From assembly GCA_016649895.1 (NCBI GenBank), contig JAENWR010000033.1, positions 1-33,502 on the forward strand: DNA of 33,502 bases, in the 5' to 3' direction. Shown here one piece after another: positions 32,347 through 33,502 of this stretch. The notes beneath the pieces are model-generated. The model did no database searches. It was not told the origin of the DNA and was given only the letters and a program-made list of their open reading frames with translations. Position 1 is the first letter of the stretch. Each line of letters starts with the position of its first letter. Position numbers and translations under genes: made by a program. This DNA comes from Acidimicrobiia bacterium. GTDB lineage: Bacteria; Actinomycetota; Acidimicrobiia; Acidimicrobiales; SKKL01.

Positions 32347-32542
32347 CGTGAAGATGCGAGTCGGCCAACCCGCGCCAACCGACCGGCGGCGACCACACGA
32401 AGACCGTCTCGGATAGGTTCAGCTCGTTGGCGATGCACTGCATGGCGGCATCGTCGATGGCGCCCGGGTCGACGAACACGGCGAGCGGGTTGCCGGCGAA
32501 GGGGCGGGCGGTGAACACGTCGAGGAGGAGGTAGTCGGCCAC
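32347..32542 (-). pseudogene. PhzF-family isomerase, 5' remnant only
   Basis: The first 50 or so residues, VADYLLLDVFTARPFAGNPLAV then FVDPGAIDDAAMQCIANELNLSETVFVW, are the conserved N-terminus of PhzF-like proteins. A frameshift follows, and the other frame gives TRIFTV, the next conserved PhzF block. After that, at a G/C homopolymer stretch (about 32330-32345), all similarity stops and the remaining 200 or more residues are absent. This is a decayed gene. Palindromic elements lie on both sides. Confidence 0.75.
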
Positions 32543-32617
32543 GCCCGGGAGGCTCGCACGCCATCGGCGTCTCGGCCACCGCAATGGTGCCAACGAGGCT
32601 CGCTGGCCGCCAGGTTC

Positions 32618-32652
32618 CTCGCGCCGCGCACCGAAGCGGTGCACTCCGCGAG
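32618..32652. repeat. Palindromic element C, 16-bp arms
   Basis: Arms 32618-32633 and 32637-32652 pair at 12 of 16 positions, with CTCGCG/CGCGAG outside and GCACCG-AAG-CGGTGC at the centre. The right arm CGGTGCACTCCGCG is identical to that of element A. Confidence 0.78.
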
Positions 32653-32706
32653 GGTTCGCACCAGGCGCATCCACACCTCGTGCCACAGGGGCCTCGCCCC
32701 CGTTGG

Positions 32707-32712
32707 TACCGT
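32707..32712 (+). promoter_or_regulatory. Putative leaderless -10 box (TACCGT) of the ParA gene
   Basis: TACCGT ends 8 nt before ATG 32721, with no Shine-Dalgarno. Confidence 0.5.
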
Positions 32713-32720
32713 TCACGGCG

Positions 32721-33502
32721 ATGCTTGCACTCGCGGTGGTGAACCAGAAGGGTGGGGTCGGCAAGACCACCGTCACGCTCGGCCTGGCTGCGGCGGCGTC
32801 GCTGACGGGCCAGCGCGTCCTCGTTGTCGACCTCGATCCGCAGGCCAACGCCACCACCGGCCTCGGGGTCTTCGACCCACCACACACGGTCGACCACGTG
32901 CTCGCCGAGGACCGCCCGGGCAGCATCGCCGACATCCTGGTCCCCGCCGGCTGGCCCGCCATCGTGGGCACACCGCCCGATGTAGCCCCCAGCTCGCCGT
33001 CGCTCGCCAACCGCGAGCCGCAGCTGGCCACCGATCCCGTCGGCGCCCAGGATCGCCTGCAGGTGGCGCTCGAGGGAACACCCCACGACCTCGTGCTCAT
33101 CGACTGCCCGCCGTCGCTCGGCCTGCTCACCGTCAACGGACTCTTCGCCGCCGACCAGGCGCTCATCGTCACCGCGCCGTCGGCGTGGGCGTCCGACGGC
33201 GTCGCCCAGGTGCTCACCACCATCGACCGCGTCGGTCGCCGGCGACCTGGGGGTCTGCCGGTGGCGGGCATCTGCGTGAACAACGTGGGCCGCACCCGCG
33301 ATGCCAGCTACTGGTTCGAGCAGATCCAGCAGGACCACGCCGACCACATCCTGGCGCCCATCCGCCAGCGAGCCGCCATCGCCGAGGCCGGTGCGCAGTC
33401 GTTGCCGGTGCACGCCCTCGGCAACCGGGCCGGCGCTCCCGAGGCGGCCGACGAGTTCGCCGCCCTGCTGCGGGCCATCCTGGCCCGAACGTCCGCAACG
33501 GC
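32721..33502 (+). CDS. ParA/Soj-family ATPase (C-terminus beyond window edge)
   Basis: 260 codons of a ParA-type ATPase. The deviant Walker A NQKGGVGKTTVTLGLA starts at residue 8, the A' motif is VLVVDLDPQANATTGLG, and Walker B is LVLIDCPPSLGLLTVNGL. These proteins bind DNA non-specifically when ATP-bound and position plasmids, chromosomes or protein cargo with a ParB-like partner. No ParB or centromere-like array is visible in the window; a partner could lie to the right. The visible part has no N-terminal DNA-binding extension, so it is of the small chromosomal Soj type. The reading frame is open at the right edge. Confidence 0.92.
   Translation, partial: MLALAVVNQKGGVGKTTVTLGLAAAASLTGQRVLVVDLDPQANATTGLGVFDPPHTVDHVLAEDRPGSIADILVPAGWPAIVGTPPDVAPSSPSLANREPQLATDPVGAQDRLQVALEGTPHDLVLIDCPPSLGLLTVNGLFAADQALIVTAPSAWASDGVAQVLTTIDRVGRRRPGGLPVAGICVNNVGRTRDASYWFEQIQQDHADHILAPIRQRAAIAEAGAQSLPVHALGNRAGAPEAADEFAALLRAILARTSAT

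Noticed and set aside
1..33502. tRNA, rRNA, riboswitch or replication origin
   Set aside because: I saw no tRNA cloverleaf, rRNA segment, T-box or DnaA-box cluster. A ParA gene alone is not evidence for an origin.

Overview
This is a GC-rich window (about 70% by eye) with strong G/C third-codon bias, GTG and TTG starts, 4-base start/stop overlaps and many apparently leaderless genes. This fits a high-GC Actinomycetota. The gene set suggests the class Acidimicrobiia, but that is inference because no rRNA is present. Genes are packed on both strands in short operons, and both window edges cut a gene.

Layout. 1-5416 (-): a RecB/AddA-type helicase (cut by the left edge) and an AddB-like Fe-S nuclease, a DNA-end processing pair. 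5510-6168 (-): a Phd/VapC toxin-antitoxin pair, divergent from an MFS exporter (6237-7610). 7668-8890: an AbiE-type module whose toxin gene is broken. 8891-9421 (-): a DinB-fold protein. 9549-11541: a small conserved protein and glmS, which has an internal deletion. 11630-14036: a lipoprotein, a secreted phospholipase-A2-like domain, a VWD domain and ankyrin repeats, which look like one secreted system broken by an amber codon and a frameshift. 14084-16311: aldo/keto reductase and MFS transporter. 16339-18062 (-): GlxA-type regulator and isonitrile-hydratase-like DJ-1 protein. 18143-18681 (-): BrnT-like/RHH toxin-antitoxin pair. 18760-20535 (-): proS. 20591-21182 (-): a frameshifted membrane protein. 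21241-21360: twin hairpin repeats. 21389-22438 (-): mesaconyl-CoA-hydratase-like MaoC protein. 22858-26333 (-): a heterodimeric ABC exporter. 26450-27110: a second Phd/VapC pair. 27119-29575 (-): luciferase-like oxidoreductase and AlaA-type aminotransferase. 29654-30661: two-lobed GNAT protein. 30803-31140 (-): a broken HIT gene. 31162-32124: quinone-oxidoreductase-like protein. 32347-32542 (-): a PhzF remnant. 32721-end: a ParA ATPase.

Three patterns cut across the genes. First, eight genes have an exact TANNNT hexamer 6-8 nt before the start codon and no Shine-Dalgarno, which is the leaderless-promoter layout. Second, perfect or near-perfect palindromes recur: twin GGGGACGATC hairpins, three hairpins sharing a CACCG-N3-CGGTGCAC core around the PhzF remnant, a 19-bp-arm hairpin after the GNAT gene, and two palindromes inside extra loops of the GlxA regulator. 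They may be an uncharacterised REP/MITE-like family. Third, seven reading frames are broken, two at short tandem repeats (CCCA and CGCCGCGA). One of the seven is glmS, normally essential, so assembly or sequencing error must be excluded before any is called a true pseudogene.
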